The notes under the pieces were generated by a model. That model ran no database searches and was not told where the DNA came from. It saw only the letters and a program-made list of their open reading frames with translations. From the NCBI GenBank assembly GCA_946122785.1, contig CAMGYJ010000004.1, positions 20,730,150 to 20,794,149 of the forward strand: a DNA stretch of 64,000 nt, in the 5' to 3' direction. Positions 55,479 to 64,000 of the stretch are shown here, piece after piece. Position numbers and translations under genes: made by a program. This DNA is from Linum tenue (lineage: Eukaryota; Streptophyta; Magnoliopsida; Malpighiales; Linaceae). Within the stretch, counting starts at the first letter, position 1. Every line of letters begins with the position of its first letter.

Positions 55479-56700
55479 TCACAGCTCGTCGCCTCCATCG
55501 CCAGTGGGAGGCGGGTAGTAGTCTTCATGCCCCGGGGACGCCTCCCAAGGGTAGCTCACAGCAGCAGGATCCATGTTCCAGTAGCTCATCATGTAATGCG
55601 GAGCTGAAATGATGCGGCGGCGACCATCGCGCTCACGGTCGAGGCGGGCGTTGATGTGCTCCTGGCCAGCAAGGATCTGCTCGTTCTGGCGGGAAAGGGC
55701 TGCCAGCTGCTCGGCAATGTAGGTGGTGGGTGCCGCAGCAGACGGGCCGGCAGCGGAAGTGGAGTCACCAGGTGCAGAGGGGGTGGGCCGAGTTCTCGTC
55801 CGACGAGTGGTCCGACGGGCTGCAGCATCACTCGCCTCGGGTAGCTCCTCACCCTCTGGTGCACGAGGAACAGGGCGAGGAAGGCCCCTGATCCAGACCA
55901 CGTTCCCGTCGCGCTCCAGTATCAGCTGGCGCCGGAGGGTCTCCCTGGAGAAGGGCGTCGCTTCCTGGATGAGAGTGAACCCGGAGAGGTCAATGTTGTA
56001 GTTCCGCGCCAGGGCAGTTGACCACCGGCCCACACGCCAGGGGTCGATTACACCGAGCAGCCTTGGCAACGGTCCTGGCGATGAGAGAGGACAAATGGAG
56101 GTTGTCCACCTCGTGGCTCATGGAGTGCAGGCAATGTAGGGTGCGGAGCTGAAGATGACTGGTGGAGCCCTCGCTGGGGGTGTAGGATTTCCCCAACAGC
56201 TGGTTGATGATGCGCCACTCTGGTCGCAGCTGAGTAGCCGTGGTGTGGCGTGGTGTGAAAACAGCTCCTGCGAACTCCGGGAGGCAGATCCTCTCGAAGA
56301 ACTGCTGGTCCCGAAAGATGGGACTGTTGGGCTCCTCGATGGCCAGGTGACAGGGGAATGGTGGAAGAAGCCCCAGTGCCCGACCAAAGTCGTCATAGCT
56401 AAGGGAGTAGAACTCCCCTCCGAGTCGGAACTGGATGGCGTTGCCGTGCGCGCCCGCCTGGGTCCGGAAATGCTCGAAGGTGGAGTAGAACTCCCAGAGG
56501 AGCTCCTGATAAACCGGCTCAGCAAGGCAGAGGAGGCGGCGCCAAGAGAAAGCGCGGATGGAAGCCTCCATTGCCTCGCGAGCACCCAGCTCTTCGAAGA
56601 CCCTCCAGTCGAGGTAATGGTGCTGAACGACTTTGCGGCGTCGGATGTCCCGCAAAGTCTTCCTTTGGTCGGCGTCGAGCAGGTTCAAGTACGTGTTCAT
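55479..56700 (-). pseudogene. Athila ORF3, element K, best-preserved copy with one frameshift
   Basis: The ATG at 56700 starts MNTYLNLLDADQRKTLRDIR. It lies just after tttgtggctgcag, a good splice acceptor. The first frame (to 55990) has HHYLDWRVFEELGAREAME, LLWEFYSTFEHFRT, GGEFYSLSYDDFGRALGLL, PFPCHLAIEEPNSPIFRD and FFERICLPEFAG, then HLSSLIARTVAKAARCN. A single extra base near 56043 shifts it into the second frame (55479-56069) with FTLIQEATPFSRETLRRQL, a basic Arg/Thr stretch (RRTTRRTRTRP), AEQLAALSRQNEQILAG and an acidic YYPPPTGDGGDEL end. The total would be about 400 residues. The fold is related to the Athila ORF family; function is unknown. No signal peptide or membrane span is visible. 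Confidence 0.85.
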
Positions 56701-57582
56701 TTTCCTGCAGCCACAAAACAGCAGAAACCCAACAACATACATGGAAATTCGTCAATGGTGAGGTCACAATCATCCTCACCTGGGGCCCTCGAATCATAAT
56801 TTCGGACAGTGGACTAGGCCCCGAGAAAGGAAAAACATTCACAACCAATCAGAATCATTCACCATTCACAGAAACTCAAACACACTTGGAGCCCTCGGAT
56901 TATAAACCGGGACAGCAAATTAGGCTCCAAGCGGGACAATCACTACTCATATTACTCGGTAGGCCAACCGAAAGATGAACAAACAAAGCAAGCAACAATG
57001 TAGGCCTACCGAATTAATTCAAGCACAAACCAATTCCTGAAATTCCTCACTAAACCCACAATATCAATCCTCCACAAATGACAAGTAAAAGTATAGAAGC
57101 ACACCTGGAGGCACAAGAGGATATCGTGGGGAAGGTGAGGGAAGACCGAGAGACCACAAAAATCGCCGGGAAACTCGCCGGGAGGCTCGCCGGAGTTTCG
57201 TCACCGGCGACTTCACCGGAGCCAAACTGACCCAAAACTTTGGGGAATGACGCCCCAAGTACTAGGAACGCGGTGGTGGTCGCGGTTTCTCGATCGGAGG
57301 TCCGAGGAGGGAGATCGGGCCGGAGGAACACTGAAGGGTCACGGTTTTCCGGCGACCCAAACCACCACGAAACACGACCCCACTGGTACAGATTTGTGGG
57401 CGCCGACGAGAGGAGCACGGGGGTGGTCTCAGAATTTAATTTGGACCTCCGGTGAGCGAGATATGGCCGGAAAACCACCGGAGAAGAGAGTGGTTCGAGT
57501 TTCCGGTGAGAGGAGAGAGAAACTGACCAGAAAAAATGGGGGAGAGAGAGAGGGAGGTCTCGGCCGCCACTTTTTAAACGAG
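56701..57582 (-). mobile_element. ORF3 leader of element K
   Basis: Between the promoter-like module and ORF3 lie about 880 bp of GC- and CT-rich leader on the minus strand, resembling a plant 5' UTR (ctccctctctctcccccatt near 57555-57535). Overlapping long frames on both strands reflect GC richness and are not supported. The end, ttctgctgttttgtggctgcag, looks like an intron 3' end, so a leader intron is likely. Confidence 0.55.
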
Positions 57583-57845
57583 GCTCGGGGGTAATTACGG
57601 GCAGGATTACGGCCGTAATTACCCCTGGCCTTGCCCGTAATTTTATGGCCGAGAGCAATAGGCCCCCTCTGATCGAATTACGGGCAGGGGTAGTAAGAAT
57701 TACGACCATAATTCTCCCCCCCTTGCCCGTAATTTTACTGCCGAGGCAGTTTTTCTGGTCTGATCGAATTACGGGCAGGGGGCAGGGGAATTACGACCGT
57801 AATTTGGTCCCCCATGCCCGTAATTTCATCGCCGAGGGCCCTTTT
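57566..57845 (-). promoter_or_regulatory. Internal promoter-like palindrome cluster upstream of ORF3 in element K
   Basis: The stretch holds at least ten arms of attacgggc/gcccgtaattt and the palindromes ttacggccgtaatta, attacgaccgtaattt and attacgaccataatt. They have the same flanks as the clusters in K's own LTR (53190-53460). On the minus strand a CGTTTAAAAAG box follows at 57571-57580, then a CT-rich leader. This copies the layout of a U3 promoter inside the element, between pol and ORF3. Element C has the same arrangement. Confidence 0.6.
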
Positions 57846-58111
57846 TCTCCAGATTTTGAGTTGTAAATTCGAACATCCAAACCCAAACGTGCCCCGGTTC
57901 AAAAGCATACACCACCATAGACCAAAATAGACCATCCGGGGCACGAGAAACATTCCAGAAAGACTCCAAACAGACTCAATGACTCGAAAACGACAAAAAT
58001 TAAAAGGAAAAAAGGATAGAAATGCAAACCGTGGTGGGGTTGCCTCCCCACAAGCGCTTCTTTACCGTATTTTAGCTGGACGCCAGTATGGATGCTCAGA
58101 GAAGTGTAGGA
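57846..58111 (-). mobile_element. Spacer after pol in element K
   Basis: No ORF is supported. It contains the phrase gaggcaaccccaccacgg (minus strand), which also follows integrase in element C. Confidence 0.6.
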
Positions 58112-59347
58112 TCAGGTGCCCTCAAGAGCGGATCCACATCGCTCTTGAGGTACAGCTTCAAATGGTGGCCATGTACGCGACGAATGTGGCCACCAGCATT
58201 CGCCAACTCGACTTGGCCATCCGGTAAGATGCAAGTGGGGCGGGACCAGCTCGTAGTGGTCTCCGGCTTTCTTTCGAGCAGGCTTAGCTGCCTGCAGTTT
58301 CGGCCGCCACTCCTCCTTGATCTGTTCTTTTGGGGGCGATGTGGACTGGAGTGGCGGCGAAGGTATGGGAGGCGGATCCTGCAAAATAGGCAACACAGAA
58401 GGATACACGACAGACTCGTGCTCCTGGTGAGATACAGCATGCAGAGGTAACGAAGCAGGTAGAGTGTTAGCAACTGAAAACGTTATTCGCTCCTCGCCAT
58501 CCCTCAAAACTAAGGTCCCATCATGCACATCTATGAGAGCCTTGGCGGTGGCCAGGAAAGGCCTTCCCAGTATAAGGGGCACTTCTGTGTCCTCATTGAT
58601 GTCCAGGACAACAAAATCCACAGGATATTTGAATTTGCCAACCTTAACCAGAAGGTCTTCCACTATGCCCCTAGGATGCACTACAGATCGGTCAGCTAGT
58701 TGAAGGGTCATCCTAGTAGCACGGGGTTCACCTAGGCCTAGTTTCTTGAACAATTTATATGGCATAACATTGATACTAGCACCTAAATCCGCCAAGGACT
58801 TCTCTACATGCAATTTATCAATAGAGCAAGGGATAGTAAAACTACCTGGGTCCTTTTTCATCTGCGGAAGCTTGTTCTGCAGAATAGCCGAGCACTCCTC
58901 GCTGAGCTCCACAGTGGCCAGCTCACTCAGCTTCTGCTTCTTTGAGAGAAGCTCTTTCAGAAACTTCGCATACTTAGGCATTTGAGATAGTGCCTCCAGG
59001 AAAGGCACTTGGACATTCAGCTTCTTAAGCATGGCCATGAAGTTTTCGAACTCTGCCTCCAGCCTGTCTTTGTGCAACCGCGTAGGGAAGGGAAGTTTCG
59101 GATTATATTCCTTCACTACCGGTTGAGGTTTAGGTGCAGGCACCTCAACCTCCTTTTCTGCTTCTTCTTCAACTGCTGGAGACACTAAGACAGGGGTCTC
59201 TCTCTCCTGTTCCCGAGTAGGGGGATCAACAGTCACCTTGCCACTCCTGGTCATGATGGCATTGCAGTGCTCGTTCGGGGTCGGCGGATGAGGGATAGTC
59301 TGCCCGGGTAGAGTACCAGGAGCCCTTTGAGCCACTACCTGAGCCAC
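58112..59347 (-). pseudogene. gag C-terminus and protease of element K, fused to the last residues of integrase
   Basis: The 411-codon frame starts in the gag tail (MTRSGKVTVDPPTREQERE), then KPQPVVKEYNPKLPFPTRL, ENFMAMLKKLNVQVPFLEA and the protease with SLADLGASINVMPYKLFKKL, LADRSVVHPRGIVEDLLVKV, FVVLDINEDTEVPLILGR and ATAKALIDVHDGTLVLRDGE. The DLGAS catalytic motif is intact. After a Pro-rich linker it reads EWRPKLQAAKPARKKAGDHY and then out of frame into the integrase end; another frame there gives HHLKLYLKSDVD. So RT, RNase H and nearly all of integrase are deleted at about 58330-58200. Confidence 0.88.
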
Positions 59348-60439
59348 GCTCCCCAGCTAGGTCTGGATATCCTGCAAGACAGCCTGTGTGTTCCTCTGAC
59401 CAGCTTCAAGGGCCAGGAATTTACCCGAGGCCTTTTCCATGAACTGCTCAATAGTGTTGAATTTCTGAGCACTAGAACTGGCGAGAGAACCCACCAAGTC
59501 CGTAGTTCGGCCATCTGATCATTCTGCATTGGGGCAGCAGGGGCTGCACCTGGCTGCTGGAAAGGTCGCGGCTGTGATTGAGCAGCATGCCCCTGCATGG
59601 GCTGATAAAGAGACTGTTGTTGCTGCTGGAATTGCCCCTGTCTGGGCTGATATGGTGGCCTCTGGAAGCCCGGCGGTCCCTGGGGGACTGGTGGTCTGGA
59701 ATTTGCCCCACCCCAGGAGAAGTTAGGATGCTGGCGCCACCCCTCGTTGTAAGTGTTACTGTAGGGGTCGTTGCGCCTGACATTATTGATGAAGTTCACC
59801 TGCTCCTGGGGTGTGGTTGATTCCTTCATCGCCTGGCAGTCCTCCACCGTGTGATGGGTGCTTTCGCACCAGTGGCAGAGCATCGCCTGCTGCTGTCCGG
59901 TCCCTGGAATCATCCTGGAACGATCGATAGCTGAAACCAGCTTCGATACTACCTGTACCAAATCAAAGGGATGGGCTCCCACAGAATGTACACCTCGGCT
60001 AGGTGCTCTCCTCGACCTCCTAGCAGTGCCCCAATCGTACCCGTTCTCCGCCATCACTTCAAAGAGTTGATTCAGCTGTGCCGGTGTTTTGGTCAGCATG
60101 TTCCCGCCACAAACTGAGTCAATCAGCTGCTTGTCCTCCGGGAAGAGGGCGTGATAGAAAGTGCCCACCTTGAAGGCATCATTGAAGCCATTGAATGGGT
60201 GACCTCATGTCCGCAGCCCTAGCGGTCCAGTAGGATCCCATGGTCTGGTCATCTGGGTTGATCACATCGTGGTTCTGCGGATCACTCATCTCTACTTCTT
60301 CTTCTTCTTCTCCGATATGCAGCTGTGATAGCGCCTTCTCCGCAGCCAGTCGCGCCCTTAGAGCCCGCTTGGAGTTCCTGCAGGTTCGTTCAAGCTCCTG
60401 GTCTAATGGTAGTAGATCTCCCGACTGGCTACGGGTCAT
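59335..60439 (-). pseudogene. gag: gag of element K, with the core deleted
   Basis: The ATG at 60439 lies in the conserved context GTGTGCAGGTAGTGC-ATG. The first frame reads MTRSQSGDLLPLDQELERT and SYWTARAADMRSPIQ, and then jumps at 60193 to the region that in I encodes HGFTDAFKVGTF, about 125 residues later. The whole retrotransposon gag core is thus missing, and the frame shifts. The second frame (59335-60168) has LIDSVCGGNMLTKTPAQ, YDWGTARRSRRAPSRGVH, the zinc knuckle CHWCESTHHTVEDC and a Gln/Pro-rich tail. Another one-base loss near 59505 separates it from the protease frame. Confidence 0.88.
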
Positions 60440-60561
60440 GCACTACCTGCACACAATCAGCAGAAGCAACCCGTGAAGGCACATAGGTGGAAGAGAAAAA
60501 AATGCAATAAAGAAAAAGCTAGAGTAACAAATTCTCACGTTTCCCCAATAACCTAGAGGTT

Positions 60562-60579
60562 CCCCAGCAACGGCGCCAA
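60562..60579 (-). promoter_or_regulatory. Primer binding site of element K (tRNA-Asp type)
   Basis: On the minus strand TGGCGCCGTTGCTGGGGA lies six bases inside the LTR, with one mismatch to the tRNA-Asp complement. Confidence 0.9.
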
Positions 60580-60585
60580 AAACTT

Positions 60586-61344
60586 GACACGCCAAAACAC
60601 AACACCAAACTGCGACCAAGTGTAATCGCAGTCCGGGAATGCAGTAACAGGCAAGTTCTATTATCAACCCGGGGTCTAGATCTACTGCTTACTCCGTGAT
60701 TGTCTATTATCTAGCAAACTAATTCGAGTGATTGTCGTTTAAAGCAAAAGCAGTAAGAAAGCAGGAAATGGTTCGGTTTTCTAAAGCAGGTAAGAGTCAC
60801 TCGGGAATGAGTCCCCCTAGCCCCTTAGTTAGGTTCAATTGTAATTCCCCTGGGTTGATTCACTGTTGATTAGACTGCGGAAGATCCGACAGTAGCTTGG
60901 AATCTCTTAAGCTGACCAAGCCCTCTCAGTCTAACTACCCGGCAGACGCCTAGTCTTAACCGGGATAGAAAGCTGAGGCTATGAACACAGAACTCCACTA
61001 CTGGAATTGAATTCCAGTACAAAGCAGTAAACTGGCTAACTCTCATATAGCCAATCTCCTACTATCGAATGAAGAGGCTCTAACAACCTAATCAGATTCT
61101 ATCTATCTCAGGTTGCAGCAGAAATTGAGAAAAGCTGACCAGACTCCAATCAATTCAATAAACATGCATCATTCGATTAAAATCAAACATTAATATCATC
61201 CCAAGTCATTACAATCAAATCCCTAACACAAGGAACTAGGGTTCTTCATACCCAAGTGAGAGAAAGGTTCTACTCCATAGAGAGAGAAAGGAAAACAGAA
61301 ATCAGAGTAGTCATACTCATAAAGATGAGGAAAATCTGCTCTGG
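60586..61344 (-). mobile_element. 5' LTR of element K, truncated
   Basis: On the plus strand it starts TGACACGCCAAAAC and follows the left LTR closely to aatctgctctggga at about 61344. It then changes abruptly to the 3' tail of element I. The missing part includes the whole U3 with its palindrome cluster, so this LTR has no promoter. Confidence 0.92.
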
Positions 61345-62642
61345 GAACAATCAATTTTTGTTCAACTGTTTGCTTACCAGCTGTGACTTGGATTGATCAC
61401 TTGTTCTTGACAATCGCTTATGCATCTAGTTCAGGGAATCAAAATGAGAGATAGAGCATATAGGTAGCCATGTGAGATTTGAGCCTGCTCGTTTCTTTCT
61501 TGTGCGATAGTTCCCTCTTCCATGATGTGTAGCATTCACGTTGTCATTAGCTAAGATGATGGAGGCATATGATTAACCCACGACCAAATTGACTGTCCTG
61601 ATGTGTCATATCCCCTAGTCAGCCCTTTGAGCCGTGTGTTATCCTTTCTTTCGGTCTACAATGGAAAATAACCCTTTTGCATCTCTTTGAAGGTTCCACA
61701 GAGTAGTTTTTACATGTTCTCTGCTGCATCTGCTGAATAAGATGTGAGGGTTGGAGGTAGTTCTTAAAAAGTTGGGCATGTGTTTGAAAAGTGTGCATAG
61801 GTGGTGGTTCTCTCAAGAAATGACAAAAAAATGAATGAAAGCAAAAGAGAGCCACCACCAAAAATATTAATAGTGCCCATTAAGTAGTGTTTCTTAGCAG
61901 TCTAGCTTGGAAATGCTAACATTTATATGACCTCCTTCGCTCTTGTGCTCTAGAGAATGTGAGTAATGCAGAATGACAGAAAGAAAGTAAGTGGTTTGAT
62001 TGACTGTGATTGTGTTGGGTTTGGAAATGTAGAACCTTGTGCTATGAATATTTCCACCACCTAAAAGGCCTTTTCCCAATGTCTAAGACCCTAGCCAGTC
62101 ATCTGAACATGTGTCTAAGACCTCCAGATTAGTTAGTGGTGACACCCCATATGTGAACTCAGACATTTAGAGGCTGCCTTCATGGTGAAGAGACATTAGG
62201 GATTGAGAGAATAAGCATGCACATTTTTCGCATCAAATTGTCCTGACCCCACTAGACGAGAGTGAGCGATTCATTTTCTCATATTATCTATACTCTTCAA
62301 CCCGGTGAGGACCTAGATTGCTCGGTCTCAATTCTGATATCTTGCGTTTTGTGCATGAGGTGACTGTCTTGAGTGAGTGGTTGAGTCAAGTCTATGTTCG
62401 TTGATGAACAGAAGGGAGAATCTTCCTTAACCCGATTTTACTGCACTCGAATGTCCTCTGTTGTGGTTTTCCAGGTTACTGTTGAAGTTGTTCATGTGAT
62501 GATGTTTGAAAACCAGTACAATTCGCGTGTTCTGTGCCTCTATGATTTGTCCCCAATGTTGGTATGATTGAAATATGTGAGCTTACCTTGTATCTGACTT
62601 GGTTTGCTTGGGGACAAACAAACGGTTAAGTGTGGGGGAATT
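61345..62642 (+). mobile_element. 3' non-coding tail of element I, with hairpin and PPT
   Basis: The tail matches the reverse complement of K (53644-54970) and, less closely, A and C. It ends with the hairpin at 62602-62623, here with one mismatch in the stem, and AAGTGTGGGGGAATT directly before the LTR. No ORF is supported. Confidence 0.85.
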
Positions 62643-63993
62643 TGATGACTTGATATATACACATGTTTTTGTCCATCATTCTTATACCGTTTGAGTCTTA
62701 TTTCTTGTGTTTTAGGCCGATTTCACGCTAGGTTGTTCTTGTTTGTGATATTTCAGGTCCTAGTACGTGAATGAAGGTTTGGGAACGAGTTCGGGGTAGA
62801 TTGGACGAAGATCGGACGTTTGGCGAGAAACTGAGGAAGCCACACGGGCACTCCTAAAACCCACCCGGCCGTGTAAGGGAACCCATGTGGCCGTGTGGAA
62901 ATTATCGAGCCTTCAAACGGGCACCCTAGAAATTCCACACGACCGTGTGTCCATGGCCGTGTAGGAAGCCTGAAGTCACTTAACGAAACGTCGCGTTTTG
63001 CACACTCACACGGGCAACTGGGAAAGCCACACGGCCGTGTGGCCTGCCCGTGTGGACGGGAATTTCTGGCTTTTAACCCAATTTCGAGCCAAAAGAGAGA
63101 GAGTCGACTTTTTGGAGCAAAAATAGAGTTTTAGAGAGAGAAAGTGCAAATAAAAAACCCTAGGAGCTATTTGGAGTGGATTTCTCACCATTGAAGCCCA
63201 TATTGCATCCCCAGGAGTGAAGATTGGCATCCCAGAGCAGATTCTTCCCATTGTTATGAGTATGACTGCTTTGTATTCTGTTTCCCTCTCTCTCTATGGA
63301 GTAGAACTTTCTCTCACTTGGGTATGAAGAACCCTAGTTCCATGTGTTAGGAATCTTGATTGTAATTACGTTTGGATTGTGATATTGCTTGATTATAATC
63401 GATTGAAGTGTTTTGAATGAGTCAATTGAGGTCTGATCATCTTTTATTGATTTCTGCGGCAACCAGAGATAGATTGAATCTGATTAGGTTGTTAGAGCTT
63501 CTTCAATCGGTAGTAGTGAATCGATTATACGAGAGTTAGTCGATTCACTGCTTTGTACTGGAATCTAATTCCAGTAGTGGAGTTCTGTGTTCATAGCCTC
63601 AGCTTTCTATCCCGGTGAAGACTAGTCATCTGCCGGGTAGTTGGACTGAGAGGGCTTGGTCAGCTTAAGAGATTCCAAGCTACTGTCGGATCTTCCGCAG
63701 TATAATCAGCACTAAAGCAACCAAAAGTAATTACAACTGGAACCTAACTAAGGAGCTAGGATGACTCATTCCCGAGTGACTCTTCCTTTGCTTTAGAAAA
63801 CCGAATCATTTCCTGCTTTCTTACTGCTTTTACTTAAATCAACAATCACTCGACTTAATTTGCTAGATAACAGATATACACGGAGTAGGCAGTAGATCTA
63901 GACCCCGGGTTGACAATTAGAGCTTGCCTGTTACTGCATTTCCGTACTGCGATTAGATTTGGTCGCAGTTTGGTGTTGTGTTTTAGCGTGTCA
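62643..63993 (+). mobile_element. 3' LTR of element I
   Basis: The LTR starts TGATGACTTGATATA and ends GCGTGTCA, then the TSD ctgag. U3 palindromes of the cacacggccgtgt type lie at 62838-63062. It shows the uninterrupted site into which J was inserted in the other LTR. Confidence 0.95.
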
Positions 63994-64000
63994 CTGAGTT

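Larger units (their letters stand above)
52255..61344 (-). mobile_element. Element K: Athila-type element with gag, protease and ORF3 but no RT or integrase; right end truncated
   Basis: On the minus strand from the right: 5' LTR (60586-61344, truncated), PBS, gag, protease, pol seam, promoter-like module, ORF3, 3' tail, hairpin and PPT, 3' LTR (52255-53643). Over the shared 759 bp the LTRs differ at only about 13 positions by eye, so K is young. Even so, it lacks the whole RT-RNase H-integrase block. The right LTR stops inside its U3-R part and abuts the 3' tail of I, so a deletion removed about 630 bp of K plus most of I. No TSD can therefore be checked. Confidence 0.9.
48387..63993 (+). 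mobile_element. Element I: Athila-type element with both LTRs, gutted and carrying J and K
   Basis: Both outer LTR ends are present, and the exact TSD ctgag lies at 48382-48386 and 63994-63998. The 5' LTR (48387-51085) is split by solo LTR J; net length is about 1354 bp against 1351 bp for the 3' LTR (62643-63993). Internally only PBS, the first two-thirds of gag and the last 1.3 kb of the 3' tail remain. Everything from mid-gag to the tail was lost where K sits. Without J and K it would be about 5.2 kb. Confidence 0.92.

Noticed and set aside
55479..56742. ORF3 as a viral envelope gene
   Set aside because: No signal peptide, membrane span or cleavage site is visible; only its position suggests env.
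55589..57709. Long overlapping frames on both strands around K ORF3 and its leader
   Set aside because: The region is GC-rich and short of stops. Only the ORF3 frames agree with copies in C and B.
38000..63000. Repeated acggccgt/cgtaat palindromes read as a possible CRISPR-like array
   Set aside because: Spacing is irregular, units are short and imperfect, and they lie in LTR promoters of a plant genome.
1..64000. tRNA or rRNA genes
   Set aside because: I found no cloverleaf with A and B boxes, only the short primer-site complements of tRNA 3' ends next to LTRs.

Overview
The window is nuclear DNA of a flowering plant, probably a eudicot. It holds one recognisable host gene, SEC61 subunit beta, inside a deep nest of transposable elements. 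Almost every protein-like segment outside SEC61B belongs to an LTR retrotransposon, mostly Ty3/gypsy elements of the Athila group. The evidence is a tRNA-Asp-type primer site, an Athila-type gag and protease, a long 3' non-coding tail ending in GTGTGGGGGAGT before the LTR, and an extra late ORF, here called ORF3. I label the elements A to M and X; these labels are mine.

Layout. 1-4255: 3' tail and 3' LTR of Athila element A, its LTR broken by an AT-rich repeat block that itself holds a truncated LINE with a 19-bp target duplication. 4256-6131: a non-autonomous hAT (8-bp TSD) containing a MULE with 83-bp inverted repeats and a 9-bp TSD, which carries gene-like captured sequence (Pack-MULE-like). 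6132-7700: SEC61B, with an intron in its 5' UTR. 8282-9899: a non-autonomous Helitron on the minus strand. 9921-11015 and 19666-20177: a low-complexity element X, split by full-length Athila element B (11016-19665, minus, TSD tatac). 20178-36695: a decayed Athila element C with pol and ORF3, interrupted by a Ty1/copia element D (23468-31227, minus, TSD tatgg) and a solo LTR E (TSD ctagc). 36696-38394: unassigned segment M. 38395 to the end: a Russian-doll nest in which Athila G was entered by chromovirus-like L, L by Athila H (left TSD acgca), H by Athila I (48387-63993, TSD ctgag on both sides), and I by solo LTR J (TSD agctt) and Athila K (minus, right end lost).

What stands out. Every Athila LTR family here carries, in the U3 position, a cluster of short palindromes with a shared ACGG(C/T)CGT-like core and family-specific flanks (gttc/gaac, cac/gtg, gc/gc, aatt/aatt). 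In elements K and C a second copy of such a cluster sits inside the element, just upstream of ORF3, followed by a TTTAAAA-like box. K's internal cluster has the same flanks as K's own LTR. This suggests a dedicated internal promoter for ORF3 and an element-specific DNA-binding factor. In addition, families B/H and K have each lost RT, RNase H and integrase but kept gag and ORF3, in K with protease as well. A hairpin next to the polypurine tract is conserved in four elements.

All retroelement ORFs examined carry stops, frameshifts or deletions; none is intact. Boundaries marked by perfect TSDs are firm. Similarities between elements were judged by eye, and no database search was possible.
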